Shown piece after piece: positions 33,717 through 43,103 of a DNA stretch of 64,000 nucleotides. Each line of letters opens with the position of its first letter. Positions within the stretch are counted from its first letter, which is position 1. The notes under the pieces are model-generated. The model had not been told where the DNA came from, made no database searches, and worked only from the letters and a program-made list of their open reading frames with translations. The stretch comes from Flectonema sp. DT1601 (lineage: Eukaryota > Euglenozoa > Diplonemea > Diplonemida > Diplonemidae), in the NCBI GenBank assembly GCA_964019425.1, contig OZ025841.1, positions 1 through 64,000 of the forward strand, read 5' to 3'. The translations under genes were made by a program, and so were the position numbers.

Positions 33717-34389
33717 CTACTTCAGTACTACCTCAGTACTACCTCAGTACTACCTCAGTACTACCTCAGTACTACTTCAGTACTACTTCAGTACTACCTC
33801 AGTACTACCTCAGTACTACTTCAGTACTACTTCAGTACTACCTCAGTACTACCTCAGTACTACTTCAGTACTACTTCAGTACTACCTCAGTACTACTTCA
33901 GTACTACCTCAGTACTACTTCAGTACTACTTCAGTACTACTTCAGTACTACCTCAGTACTACTTCAGTACTACTTCAGTACTACCTCAGTACTACTTCAG
34001 TACTACTTCAGTACTACCTCAGTACTACTTCAGTACTACTTCAGTACTACCTCAGTACTACTTCAGTACTACCTCAGTACTACCTCAGTACTACCTCAGT
34101 ACTACTTCAGTACTACTTCAGTACTACCTCAGTACTACTTCAGTACTACCTCAGTACTACTTCAGTACTACTTCAGTACTACCTCAGTACTACCTCAGTA
34201 CTACTTCAGTACTACTTCAGTACTACCTCAGTACTACTTCAGTACTACTTCAGTACTACCTCAGTACTACTTCAGTACTACCTCAGTACTACTTCAGTAC
34301 TACTTCAGTACTACTTCAGTACTACTTCAGTACTACCTCAGTACTACTTCAGTACTACCTCAGTACTACTTCAGTACTACCTCAGTACT
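33717..34389. repeat. 11-bp minisatellite, TACTACYTCAG, about 61 copies
   Basis: Head-to-tail copies of TACTACCTCAG and TACTACTTCAG. The two versions differ only at one C/T position and are intermixed in short runs, with no other common variant. The 235-codon frame across it (YYLSTTSVLPQ repeats) is a by-product, since 11 is not a multiple of 3 and the peptide period is 11 residues. Ends are sharp, with unique DNA on both sides. Confidence 0.97.
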
Positions 34390-36337
34390 CCGATGGAAGA
34401 CAACGGGACAACAAGTGGTGAGGAGGGGGGTTTTCAGAATGACTCGTTGCAACAGAAAGCGGATCGTAGGTGCCGAGCAACAGGCGTTGCTCTCATTCCA
34501 AAGGATGGTCTACAATACGCTAAACTGTCTGAAGAGGTATTTTCAAAATACCTTCTTCGAAACTAAATTACATCACTTCCTACTGAAGCCTCAACCACAA
34601 TAAGGAATAACAAATCCAGGTAGAATTATTTGACTGGGATGACATAGTTAACGGCAGGGTACTTACTTCAATCAGATGGAAAGTAATGTTCTGAGTGAGA
34701 GCAATTTGAAGCGAAGTCAAGTCCCCTACACGTCCTAGAATATCCCTCCTTATTAGTCACCTGCATAAGTCACTCCTAGATGGAATTTCACTACACTAAT
34801 AAATACCTGTCTTGACATAAACAGAAACACTACACGAGATCTAAGAAAGATGAGCGTTACGAACGTATTGAAAACAAACGACAGCGAAGACAACTGACTA
34901 GTCTTTTACTGAATTTGGATGGACACTCTCTACCTACATACTACGTAAAGTAAATTACTAAGACGGTAATTTCTTTATTCGCGGGCTTTGGAAGGAGGGA
35001 AAATAAAATAAAATAACAATAATGACTACTCGTTAACAAGCGTACTATACGGAAAGGTTGTGTAATTCGCATCTATTGAAGATCCCAATTGGAACTAGAT
35101 CGTCAGAGTCTACTAATCGTACTTTCAACGTGCCTTTATCAAAAATAATTGAAAAGATCTCTCAGTGTAATCGCATCAGGGTAAAAGATTATAAAATTAA
35201 TTAATTGATACTCAGATTTGTGACTCGAGAGACACTTCTATCTGACAAACGAAGATCAAGAGAACAGTTTAAACGAAGCAGAAAGCGGACAGATTCCCAC
35301 CAAAAGGGGAAACTATCAGCTCCACTGTTACCGTTTTGTTTGCGAGAATAAAAGACGTGCAAACGACAGACACGTGTGTTCTGAACACCTCTACCTGTTA
35401 AGAGCAGCAGAACGTAACGTAAAACAGTAATAACAGCTGAGGTATACCAACCCAATACGTATGCATCGTGCTGGGTGGCATTAGAAAGCACGTCGTACTT
35501 TAGCTAACATAATCCCCGAAGAGTTACGACAGTGAGGCCCGTCCCATTTAACAAAACAAAATATAAAAGTGACCAACACAATAAGTGTAATAGTGTCCTG
35601 TAAGTACACCACATTAAGTAAGAAATGCAATAAACTAAAAGCACCTCATTCAAAAGAATGAAGACTTCAATATTTATCTAAAAAACAGATGAATTAAACT
35701 GCTGGAGTAACTCCAAACGACGAAGCTAACAGAATGCTGTTTTTTTTTTTTTTTTTTTTTTCCACTTACGGTTACAATGATATACTAAGAAAAGACAATG
35801 GGGATGGAGGGGGGAGTTGATTATTGACTTTGGTACAAAAAAAATCAGTAAATAATAATACCTTTTTTTTTTTTTTTTTTTAAAACCTTAAATATCAAAA
35901 AAGAATTTTAAGATAAAAAAAAAACAAAGCAAAGAAAGTGAAAAAAACTGAGCAAGTTTTGTGGAGGGAAAAAAAATTGAAAAAACACAAATAAAGGAAA
36001 CACGTGGTTTTATAAAATAATAAATAAAATAAAAGGGATCATTTGGCTTAACGCGCAAAAGACGAGTTTGAAATTGATGAAAAAAAAAAAAAAAAAAAGG
36101 GATTGTAAAAAGAAAGAGGCGACATCGTTCTACACACAAAAAAAGAGAGAACACCAAGTCTGCCCATCTTATTTGGTAAGAAGGATTAATATGTAAATAC
36201 ACTTCCAGGCCAGAACTAATAAGTTTACAACAAGTCAGGCCTGTCAAAGGTGATACAAAAAAAGAGATTTAATTATTTTTTTAGTTAAATAAAATCAAAA
36301 AATTGGGAGTTTTGATGAGTTTTCACTCCACATCATT
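34390..36337. other. Gene-poor region with homopolymer tracts
   Basis: No supported gene. It contains a T-run of about 22 at 35740-35761, another of about 20 at 35862-35881 and an A-run of about 19 near 36080-36098. Minus-strand frames at 35201-35491 and 35888-36247 are made of low-complexity or unremarkable sequence. Confidence 0.6.
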
Positions 36338-37045
36338 CTAAAGTACTTCAGGAAGTTCCATTTGGTATGAAGGAAGTGGTGACACATTTTGTTGAATTGG
36401 ACTCTTTGAAGAACCTTGATCAGGAGATAGATTCGGAAGTAGTGAATCAGGACGTGAGCATAACTTACTATACTCTCGTTCTTGATATAATTTATACTGC
36501 AAGAATGGACTACTTCGACTGTTGCTACAGATCGATTGCACGACGTGAAGATCTCTCTCACAGTTCAGTCGTTGTTTTGGATGTGGAGACGGATCGTAGA
36601 CTGCTTCAGGAAGCGGCATACTCGAATCAAAAATTTCATAAACGTCGCCCATCGCTGACCACTTTTTATTTGTTAGCGATCCACACGAAGGACTCTTTAT
36701 CCGATCGACAGGAAACTCTTGTACTCCACTAATGTCTATCGTGTATATCCATACTCTAATTGTTCTCCTCAACTCAACGTGATCATCATTTAATGTTTGG
36801 GTGGTGAGGGTTTCAATGTCTTTACTTTCTCGTTGCATTTTACTTTTGATCTGCATTTTTATTGAGCGAAGTCGGAGCAAATTGGGGCTCGGCTCTTTTC
36901 GAATGTAACCACCGCTTCCGTCATTTGTAGTACGGCCTTCACTAAAGCACCACTCGCTGTCACTATCGCTGCTTGCCGTACTTAACTTCTCGACGTATTT
37001 ACGGACATGGACATCGTGCACCGGTTTTGTGACTCCGCAGCCCAT
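36338..37045 (-). CDS. Unknown protein with N-myristoylation/palmitoylation signal (MGCGVTK)
   Basis: 235 aa. It starts MGCGVTKP, a good N-myristoylation sequence with Cys3 available for palmitoylation, so the protein is probably tethered to a membrane, possibly the flagellar membrane. The body has Ser/Asp-rich patches and no domain I recognise; one part (RRTIRVWIYTIDISG) looks like a folded strand pair. The start is well supported: the acceptor ATTTCTACAG ends 8 nt upstream, and the longer open frame reads into the polypyrimidine tract. The next gene on the transcript's 5' side also begins with a myristoylation signal. Confidence 0.78.
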   Translation of the reverse strand: MGCGVTKPVHDVHVRKYVEKLSTASSDSDSEWCFSEGRTTNDGSGGYIRKEPSPNLLRLRSIKMQIKSKMQRESKDIETLTTQTLNDDHVELRRTIRVWIYTIDISGVQEFPVDRIKSPSCGSLTNKKWSAMGDVYEIFDSSMPLPEAVYDPSPHPKQRLNCERDLHVVQSICSNSRSSPFLQYKLYQEREYSKLCSRPDSLLPNLSPDQGSSKSPIQQNVSPLPSYQMELPEVL

Positions 37046-37259
37046 CTGATGTCCTGTAGAAATATTGATAATAAAAACAAAACATCTTCGATCCAACAAC
37101 ACAGTTACCTAAAAGTAATACTTACTTCAGCCTCAAAGAATATTCCCGAGAGTTGCTGGTGGGGAAAGATACTAGTTTTACCGTTATCACTACTTTTATT
37201 AAATGAATAGAAAGGGTAAAAGTAGTTTTAAAGTGGCACACACTTTGTGTAATTCATCC

Positions 37260-37664
37260 TCATCGTGAGGGTAGTAGGAATCCATTAACATATTCTCCCT
37301 CCTCATCAATATCAAGTCGGAAGCAGACGTGAATACATTTCGAGGTTTCTGACTGAAGATGTACTTCACACCATCGATAAGCTAAATTATTATTATCTTC
37401 GTAATCTTTAAAAGTTTGACTTCTCCAATAACAGGTGCTGCCTATTGTGAGTCCTCTCAGATTATCATTCTCTTCCTCTTCTTGCAAGTATTCAGAAATC
37501 ACTTCCAATTCTGATCCTCTTCCTCCTTCACTCATGCAGGTGCAGATGGCATTGAGACCACCGACTTCTTCCCAAATTAGCTTTCGGGAACCTTCAGTTG
37601 TACTGAGCCCGCCAGTTGACGGATCGTGAGTGAGTCCCCTCACCGATGGAGGAGCATTTCCCAT
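37260..37664 (-). CDS. Unknown protein with N-myristoylation signal (MGNAPPS)
   Basis: 134 aa. It starts MGNAPPSVRG, a typical N-myristoyltransferase substrate. The middle is acidic (QEEEENDN), followed by a Cys/Trp-containing segment (YWRSQTFKDYED, YRWCEVHLQSE, CIHVCFRLDIDEEGEYVNG) that looks like a small beta domain; no family assigned. The acceptor TCTCACTCTTTAAG ends 21 nt before the ATG. It sits about 215 nt upstream of the MGCGVTK gene. Confidence 0.72.
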   Translation of the reverse strand: MGNAPPSVRGLTHDPSTGGLSTTEGSRKLIWEEVGGLNAICTCMSEGGRGSELEVISEYLQEEEENDNLRGLTIGSTCYWRSQTFKDYEDNNNLAYRWCEVHLQSETSKCIHVCFRLDIDEEGEYVNGFLLPSR

Positions 37665-38168
37665 AAAATAACACCCCTTTGTGTAACTTAAAGAGTGAGA
37701 ACGTTGTACTTACTGGCTGCAAGAACGCTTAACAAATGTTTTGCTGTTGAGGTGTACACTCACACAGACAGACATCTGCTAGCCATCATCATGACTACTC
37801 ATATCATATCATCTGTTGAGGGAATAGTTGTTATTCTTTATTACAAATCAGAACGACCTGAGGAACAGATTGCACCAAAACAAATAACTCAAAAGTGGAA
37901 ACACAACTCGAAAACGTTTCGAGTGAGCCAAGCAGGGCATCTCTGAAATGAGACCAACGAGAGAAACAATAAATTAGTTCAAACAAAAGAGACGTTTGTT
38001 TCTGTGACGTCACTTCCGAGTGGTATGAAATAATTTCATTAATCTATTATAATTATTATTATTATCATTATAATTATTTGATATGTTGTCCCTCGGCAGT
38101 CTATAAATCAATTCCAGTATAGGACCAGAAGTTGACAAGTAATCTCAGCAAGGATCAATAAGTAGAAC

Positions 38169-38504
38169 TCAGTAGTCATATCTTCTATTTCCGAGTGCTG
38201 GAAGACTCTCAGTAAGTGAACCAACTAAACCCATCGCTGATCCTAAATCAGATCTATCACCTCCTAAAGACATTCTCCTCTCTCGTTCTAATCGTTCAAC
38301 TTGTGTTCGGGGAGCCTGCATCAACTCCTCGCTGATAATCATCTGAGCACCTCTTCCTAAGGTACTCGGAAGTCTTTCCTTCATTACTCTCTTCCAGTGG
38401 ACTCTTTTTGCCAATTTCATCGACACGGCGATCACAATAACAGCGAGAGTGAAGCTCCCAACAAGAAAATTAAGAATCGTATACTCTCGAGACCAACGAG
38501 CCAT
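38169..38504 (-). CDS. Small single-TM protein, unknown
   Basis: 111 aa. One hydrophobic segment at residues 9-28 (ILNFLVGSFTLAVIVIAVSM), then a basic stretch (KLAKRVHWKRVMKERL) and a polar tail. By the positive-inside rule the C-terminus is cytosolic. No family recognised. The start is fixed by the acceptor GTTCTGAGCAG 15 nt upstream; the 19 upstream in-frame codons contain the polypyrimidine tract. Confidence 0.7.
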   Translation of the reverse strand: MARWSREYTILNFLVGSFTLAVIVIAVSMKLAKRVHWKRVMKERLPSTLGRGAQMIISEELMQAPRTQVERLERERRMSLGGDRSDLGSAMGLVGSLTESLPALGNRRYDY

Positions 38505-40407
38505 TTTTCTGCGAGCTCCCTGCTCAGAACAAAATGAAAAAATTAGAAAAAAGTGAACCATCTTTCGTCTAATAATTAAAATGTTATTTTGAGGTACAAT
38601 CGGTTCCTGAGATCACCGCGAGTGAGAATTCAATAAGTTAGCGAAGACCTGTTTATCGAAAGGAGATAACGTGCGAGATTAGAATACAGAAAACAGCAAA
38701 AAAAAAAAAAAAAAAAAAACTAACGAATTCTGTGCGGGGAGTTGCTACTGTGCAAACAACTGACATACTCTTCCTTCTTTGTCGGAACTTCAAAAAGAAA
38801 AAAAAAAAAATGAAAAAGTCCCTTAACATCTTTTTTTTTTTTTTTTTATATGTAAAATTAAATTAATAGTCGTCGTGACATCGTGACCAGAAGTTATTAA
38901 AATTTCAGTTTGTTGACCTTTAGAAATAATAAAATAGCAAAAAAAACAAGAAATGTCCCTATCAATGCTTTAACTTGTCCACACTATTCGACGAAGTGTT
39001 TGCCGCAGCTGATCATCTTCCTCTTCGTTGGGTAGTTTGTAATTATATATAAAATATTCCCAAATAGTAGTTTATTAAAAAATGATAATTTCTGACCACT
39101 TTGAGAAACCAAATGGAATAGCTGTGGCTGGACTTTTTAAGAGGAGAATAATAAAAATGAACTAAAAATCGGCTAAAATTTGACGACGGGTGCAAGAGAG
39201 AGAAATCAAAATTTCAGAAAAGAAAAGAAGAAGGACAGCCGCAGCCAAGGACCATCGGCAAGCAATGTGAAAATCAGGAAACAGCACTGATTAAACAGCA
39301 GAAGGCTTCGTAGCCTTTCTTAATTTGATGACATCTTCTGAAAAGAGACACGTTAGCTACCAGTAACCGAGACATTCAACAAGAAAACAACAAAATAAAT
39401 TAAAAAAAAAGAATCCTTCCGCTCTGTTCGCTGTCTGGAATCTGAAATAAATTGCGCAGCAGGGAGGAATTCACCATCAGCAGTGTTAACAACTAAAGTT
39501 GTTGATACTACTTTCATGTGGGGAGGGTCTTGAACAGACGCAACCACATGTGGGGTGTTAAAGGAGTGAAAGTTGAAGGGGAGCGGAGGGCACGAATCAT
39601 TTCAAAAGTCTCAGAAAAACTGTTGTTTGAAAATGGGGGAAAAAACAGGGACGTAAAAAGTACTTCGACTTCAACACCGATAAAGTTAATCTTTATCTGA
39701 TGAACAACAAGCTGATAGCTTATATATTTCTTATTGTCAATTAGTACAACATGTTAGGGAGGAGAGATACTCATAACTCACACTCTTTATACTTTTCGGT
39801 AATGAATCTCATTACACTTATCAGTGGACAATCACTTGACAACTAAAGGTGTAAGTCGAATGAGTAGCATCAGTCCAGCGAGTAGTACCCACGGGAAGGG
39901 AAAGTGCGCATCAGGTGAATCAAATGCTTTGAGGGATGTATCTTTACCTACCAGATAAGAAGTTGTAATTCTTCAGTATAACGTGCTGCTCTTTTTTTTA
40001 AATTTCAAAACAAATTCTTTTATTTTTCATCGTTAAAAAAAGCTAGAAGGAAACAAAAATAAAAATAAAAATAAAAACGAAAAAGCAGCGAGAGAAACAA
40101 ATATCAACCAACGGCACTACCTCGAAACCTTTCAAAGAAATCAATTTATTGGAGGGCGGGAATATCAACAAATAAAAGTAACTGACTGACTGACTAATGA
40201 GGGTGAAGATAACTAGCGTACTGTAGAAGTAGTACACAACTTTAGAAGAAAAGGAAACAGAAAACAGCAAAAAGACCGCCGTAACTCGCATCAAATGTTA
40301 TAAAGAAAACGATCCATCACATGTAGTGGTTGTAGCTGTTGTCGCCGCTGATTAACACCAGTGGGATTGCTAAATACTAACGTGGGGATTCAGTTTATTT
40401 TTGTTGT
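38505..40407. other. Intergenic, no gene seen
   Basis: About 1.9 kb with A/T runs (38700-38720, 38830-38848) and a short (CTGA)n at about 40183. Small frames at 39353-39700 and 40043-40294 lack start context or family. Confidence 0.55.
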
Positions 40408-41289
40408 CTAATTGTTAGTAGTTTGCCAACGAAATCCATGCGGGAGAAGTGCAGCTGCTGCCCGCGTAACGTCCTTTGGTGTTGGAATTGACTCCTTTAA
40501 GAAATAAAAGGTACCCGGCTTCTTCTTTGAGAGTACCTGTCCATAGTTGTTGCGCCTACAAAGTTGAGTTTCTTCAACGAATTGATGAGATTTTAAGAAC
40601 TTTGAAACTGGTTTCCCACTCTCAACAAGATCTTCCAAGACATCAGCCAGAGTGAGTAGCGCCGTGTCACGTGACCGCTGAGGTGACGTCATGAAGTCTG
40701 AAATGATGATAGAATTGTCTTTATCAAATCGAACTGAATTTGGAGTGTTTTCAATAATAATTGTCTTATTCATATCTCTGCCTAATTGAGATAGTCTTTT
40801 ACAATATTTCATTTTCGGAGTATCAGAAAACCACGACGGATGTCTAAATATCGCATGATGAAAGAACTGACGATCAGCATCAATACTCCACAACGCAGGG
40901 AGTCCCATATTCTCAGTGGAGGCAGTCCAGAGAATTATTTCACATCTTCCTTTGAGTCTTCGTAGTAAAGTTTCAATGTGAGGTCTCTTATGAACAACAC
41001 GTGGATTAGGATGCCATATGAGTGTCTCATCAAGATCAAAAACAATTGTATACTCGAATGAATTCTCTCGTGGGATTAAACCAAACTGAAGAGGGTCAAA
41101 CCTCGCAGACATCTGACTTGACGCATCACGTTCACCTCTGTGAGTGCGAGGGATACTTTCATATCCAATACTTGATGAGATATCACTCGAGTCACCAGAG
41201 GCATCTGCAGCTTCTAATTGTCTGATCGTCATCGGAGTCAGTCCGTATGCCTTTTGAAATCGAACCTGTGAAATATCAATTGGTCTCAT
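40408..41289 (-). CDS. FCP1/SCP-like (NLI-interacting factor) HAD phosphatase
   Basis: 293 aa. A HAD-superfamily catalytic domain covers residues about 78-250. The nucleophile motif is DLDETL (85-90), the family's DxDxT signature. Motif II lies at ILWTAST (about 118-124). The distal aspartate region is IIIENTPNS, where the usual DNSP-like segment is diverged. The order fits CTD-type Ser/Thr phosphatases (SCP/FCP1/TIM50-like). Target unknown. The N-terminal 75 residues are polar. An acceptor (CAACTGCAG) ends 13 nt before the ATG. About 90 nt further up is CATG followed by GTATGT, a possible donor, so a cis-intron in the 5' UTR is also possible. Confidence 0.88.
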   Translation of the reverse strand: MRPIDISQVRFQKAYGLTPMTIRQLEAADASGDSSDISSSIGYESIPRTHRGERDASSQMSARFDPLQFGLIPRENSFEYTIVFDLDETLIWHPNPRVVHKRPHIETLLRRLKGRCEIILWTASTENMGLPALWSIDADRQFFHHAIFRHPSWFSDTPKMKYCKRLSQLGRDMNKTIIIENTPNSVRFDKDNSIIISDFMTSPQRSRDTALLTLADVLEDLVESGKPVSKFLKSHQFVEETQLCRRNNYGQVLSKKKPGTFYFLKESIPTPKDVTRAAAALLPHGFRWQTTNN

Positions 41290-41751
41290 TTTCTTTAGGT
41301 ACCTGCAGTTGAGTACAAAATTATAATTAAAACTCTTGCATCATATTAAAGATTCCCTTCACTAGCTACGCTAGCATCCGCTACTCTAATTGACATACCA
41401 TGTGGGTGGGTCGTCTTCTGTAGTTGGGAATCAGAATTATAAAAACTGTTAAAATGATAAAACACGAAATGAACGAAACGATTCGCTGAGAAAGAACTTC
41501 AAAATAAATATCAGTTTTGGCTCTCAGTAGCCAGTCGGTGTAAACACTCAAACAGAGAGAGTGCTATTTCTGTGTAATGTCAGCTACCAAACTTGTTGGT
41601 TGAGAAAATACCAACAAATCGCCGAGTGAAATTATCGATTCTACGCAAGACAGTACTGTAGTTGAGATATGTTCACATTACACTGCATCGATGATCTGCA
41701 GGTTCTAATCGGAGTCGCTGTTTTGTTTTTTAAGTTTCACAACACGTCTTA

Positions 41752-42003
41752 CTATTTAGATAACTTAAATATCTGATAGTGTAGTAGTACTGTACACACT
41801 CTTTTTCCGAACTTACTGAAGGTATCGCTGTGGCTTAATTTCATTCTTGGTAGTCCAGTGTGTGGCGTCGCTAACTTCGGATGCTTCAAACTTCGCATCG
41901 TATCCAACACCTGATTGTTGAGAAGGTAAGCTTCTGTTGTTTTTAAATATAACATCACTTTGTAACATACATTCTGATCGAAGGCTGCGTCACTTTTCCC
42001 CAT
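41752..42003 (-). CDS. Candidate small gene, probably a first exon with a GTAAGT donor
   Basis: The open frame starts MGKSDAAFDQNVCYK and reads as plausible protein for about 62 codons (to HSDTF). There a strong donor, GTAAGT, begins at 41816, so the remaining codons of the frame are probably intron. An acceptor (CCCAACTACAG) ends at 41418 and would continue with a short second exon to about 41380, but I could not settle its frame. The ATG has TCGCTAG four bases upstream. MG at the start is a possible myristoylation site. Function unknown. Confidence 0.5.
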   Translation of the reverse strand: MGKSDAAFDQNVCYKVMLYLKTTEAYLLNNQVLDTMRSLKHPKLATPHTGLPRMKLSHSDTFSKFGKRVCTVLLHYQIFKLSK

Positions 42004-42176
42004 CCTCCTAGCGACTGCTTACAGAGTGGTGTATTTTATATTATAGTAGAAGTTCTACCGTGTAACTTTATATTGAGAATGCGCGAGAAGGGACGCGCTA
42101 CTAACTGAAAAGGGGGGTCAAAAATGAAATAATTCCTCGACAACAAGTGAAGTAAATATCGGTCTTCTATAGGAGA

Positions 42177-42398
42177 TCACCTCATCAATACTTCCTGTGG
42201 TGGAAAGTAGTTAGAATCAGATAGTGAAATAATAATAAAAAGAATAATAAGAGAGGGGACAATGCGTGGCATTTGGACAGGGGACGGAAGTGTAAGTGGC
42301 TTTAGGAGGAGTAGGGAATCATTTGAGGGAGTAAGAAGATTACTATTCAAAAATAAACTGCTAACTTTAATCGATTCGTCCCCATTTGGGATTTCCAT
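42177..42398 (-). CDS. Candidate 73-aa protein with one TM segment, doubtful
   Basis: It begins MEIPNGDESIK, is followed by a Ser/Leu/Pro-rich stretch and ends with one hydrophobic segment (IVPSLIILFIIISL). The acceptor CTTCTAACAG ends 8 nt before the ATG, the arrangement seen for the larger genes. No family recognised. The hydrophobic part comes from AT-rich DNA, so this could be chance. Confidence 0.35.
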   Translation of the reverse strand: MEIPNGDESIKVSSLFLNSNLLTPSNDSLLLLKPLTLPSPVQMPRIVPSLIILFIIISLSDSNYFPPQEVLMR

Positions 42399-42682
42399 CA
42401 GAACTTCTGTTAGAAGCCATCACAGAAATTACTACCACTTGAAAGACATCCGCAGAGAGGTGGAAACCTCCTCCTCGTGTCTTCAACTGGTGATAGACTT
42501 CAGGTTGTTATAAATAAAAGTAATTCTTCAAAGTACTGATCTTGTTGTCTTAATTACGAAAACACAAACTTCCTAGTCCTCCTACAAGCGAACCCTGTAA
42601 AAGGCGCTTTTTTAAAACTTCTTTTAGAATACTACAGAACAGTGACATTTGTTTTTGCGTGCACACCAGTGTCAATAATTTT

Positions 42683-42683
<1 letters not shown>

Positions 42684-42729
<46 letters not shown>
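42684..42729. repeat. Homopolymer run of 46 A (poly-T on the coding strand)
   Basis: An uninterrupted run of 46 A on the plus strand between the channel gene and the next minus-strand genes. On the transcribed sense it is a U-run downstream of the channel's stop codon. It could be a processing-type polypyrimidine tract, a retroposed tail in reverse orientation, or slippage. Confidence 0.95.
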
Positions 42730-42731
<2 letters not shown>

Positions 42732-43103
42732 TCCCTTAAAACCGGAAAAGGATAAATTATAAACACACGGCACGCTGTCAGTCTACTAAAAGTTTCTTAC
42801 TTCTGACAATTGAACACAAAAAAAAAAAAAGAAAAAAAAAAGTGGGATGAGAAAGAAAATAATAAGCAAATAGATAACAATCAAAAATATAACATTCCCG
42901 ACTCTTTGAACAGGTCCATGACCTGAATACACCAAAAGAGAATAACAACACGATGTTACATCAATGTCGTTCTGCTGAGCATGATGAGTCAGAACCATAT
43001 CACTAGTCGGATACTTCGTACAGCTCATGTCAGATGGTTGACGTTAGGCAGCCGAAATGTCATTCCAACACTTCACATCAAATCCTTTCATCAAAATTAC
43101 TTT

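Noticed and set aside
33714-34421. 235-codon frame with a YYLSTTSVLPQ repeat
   Set aside because: It is a direct reading of the 11-bp minisatellite; no acceptor, domain or other protein sequence, and it is on the plus strand opposite to all genes.
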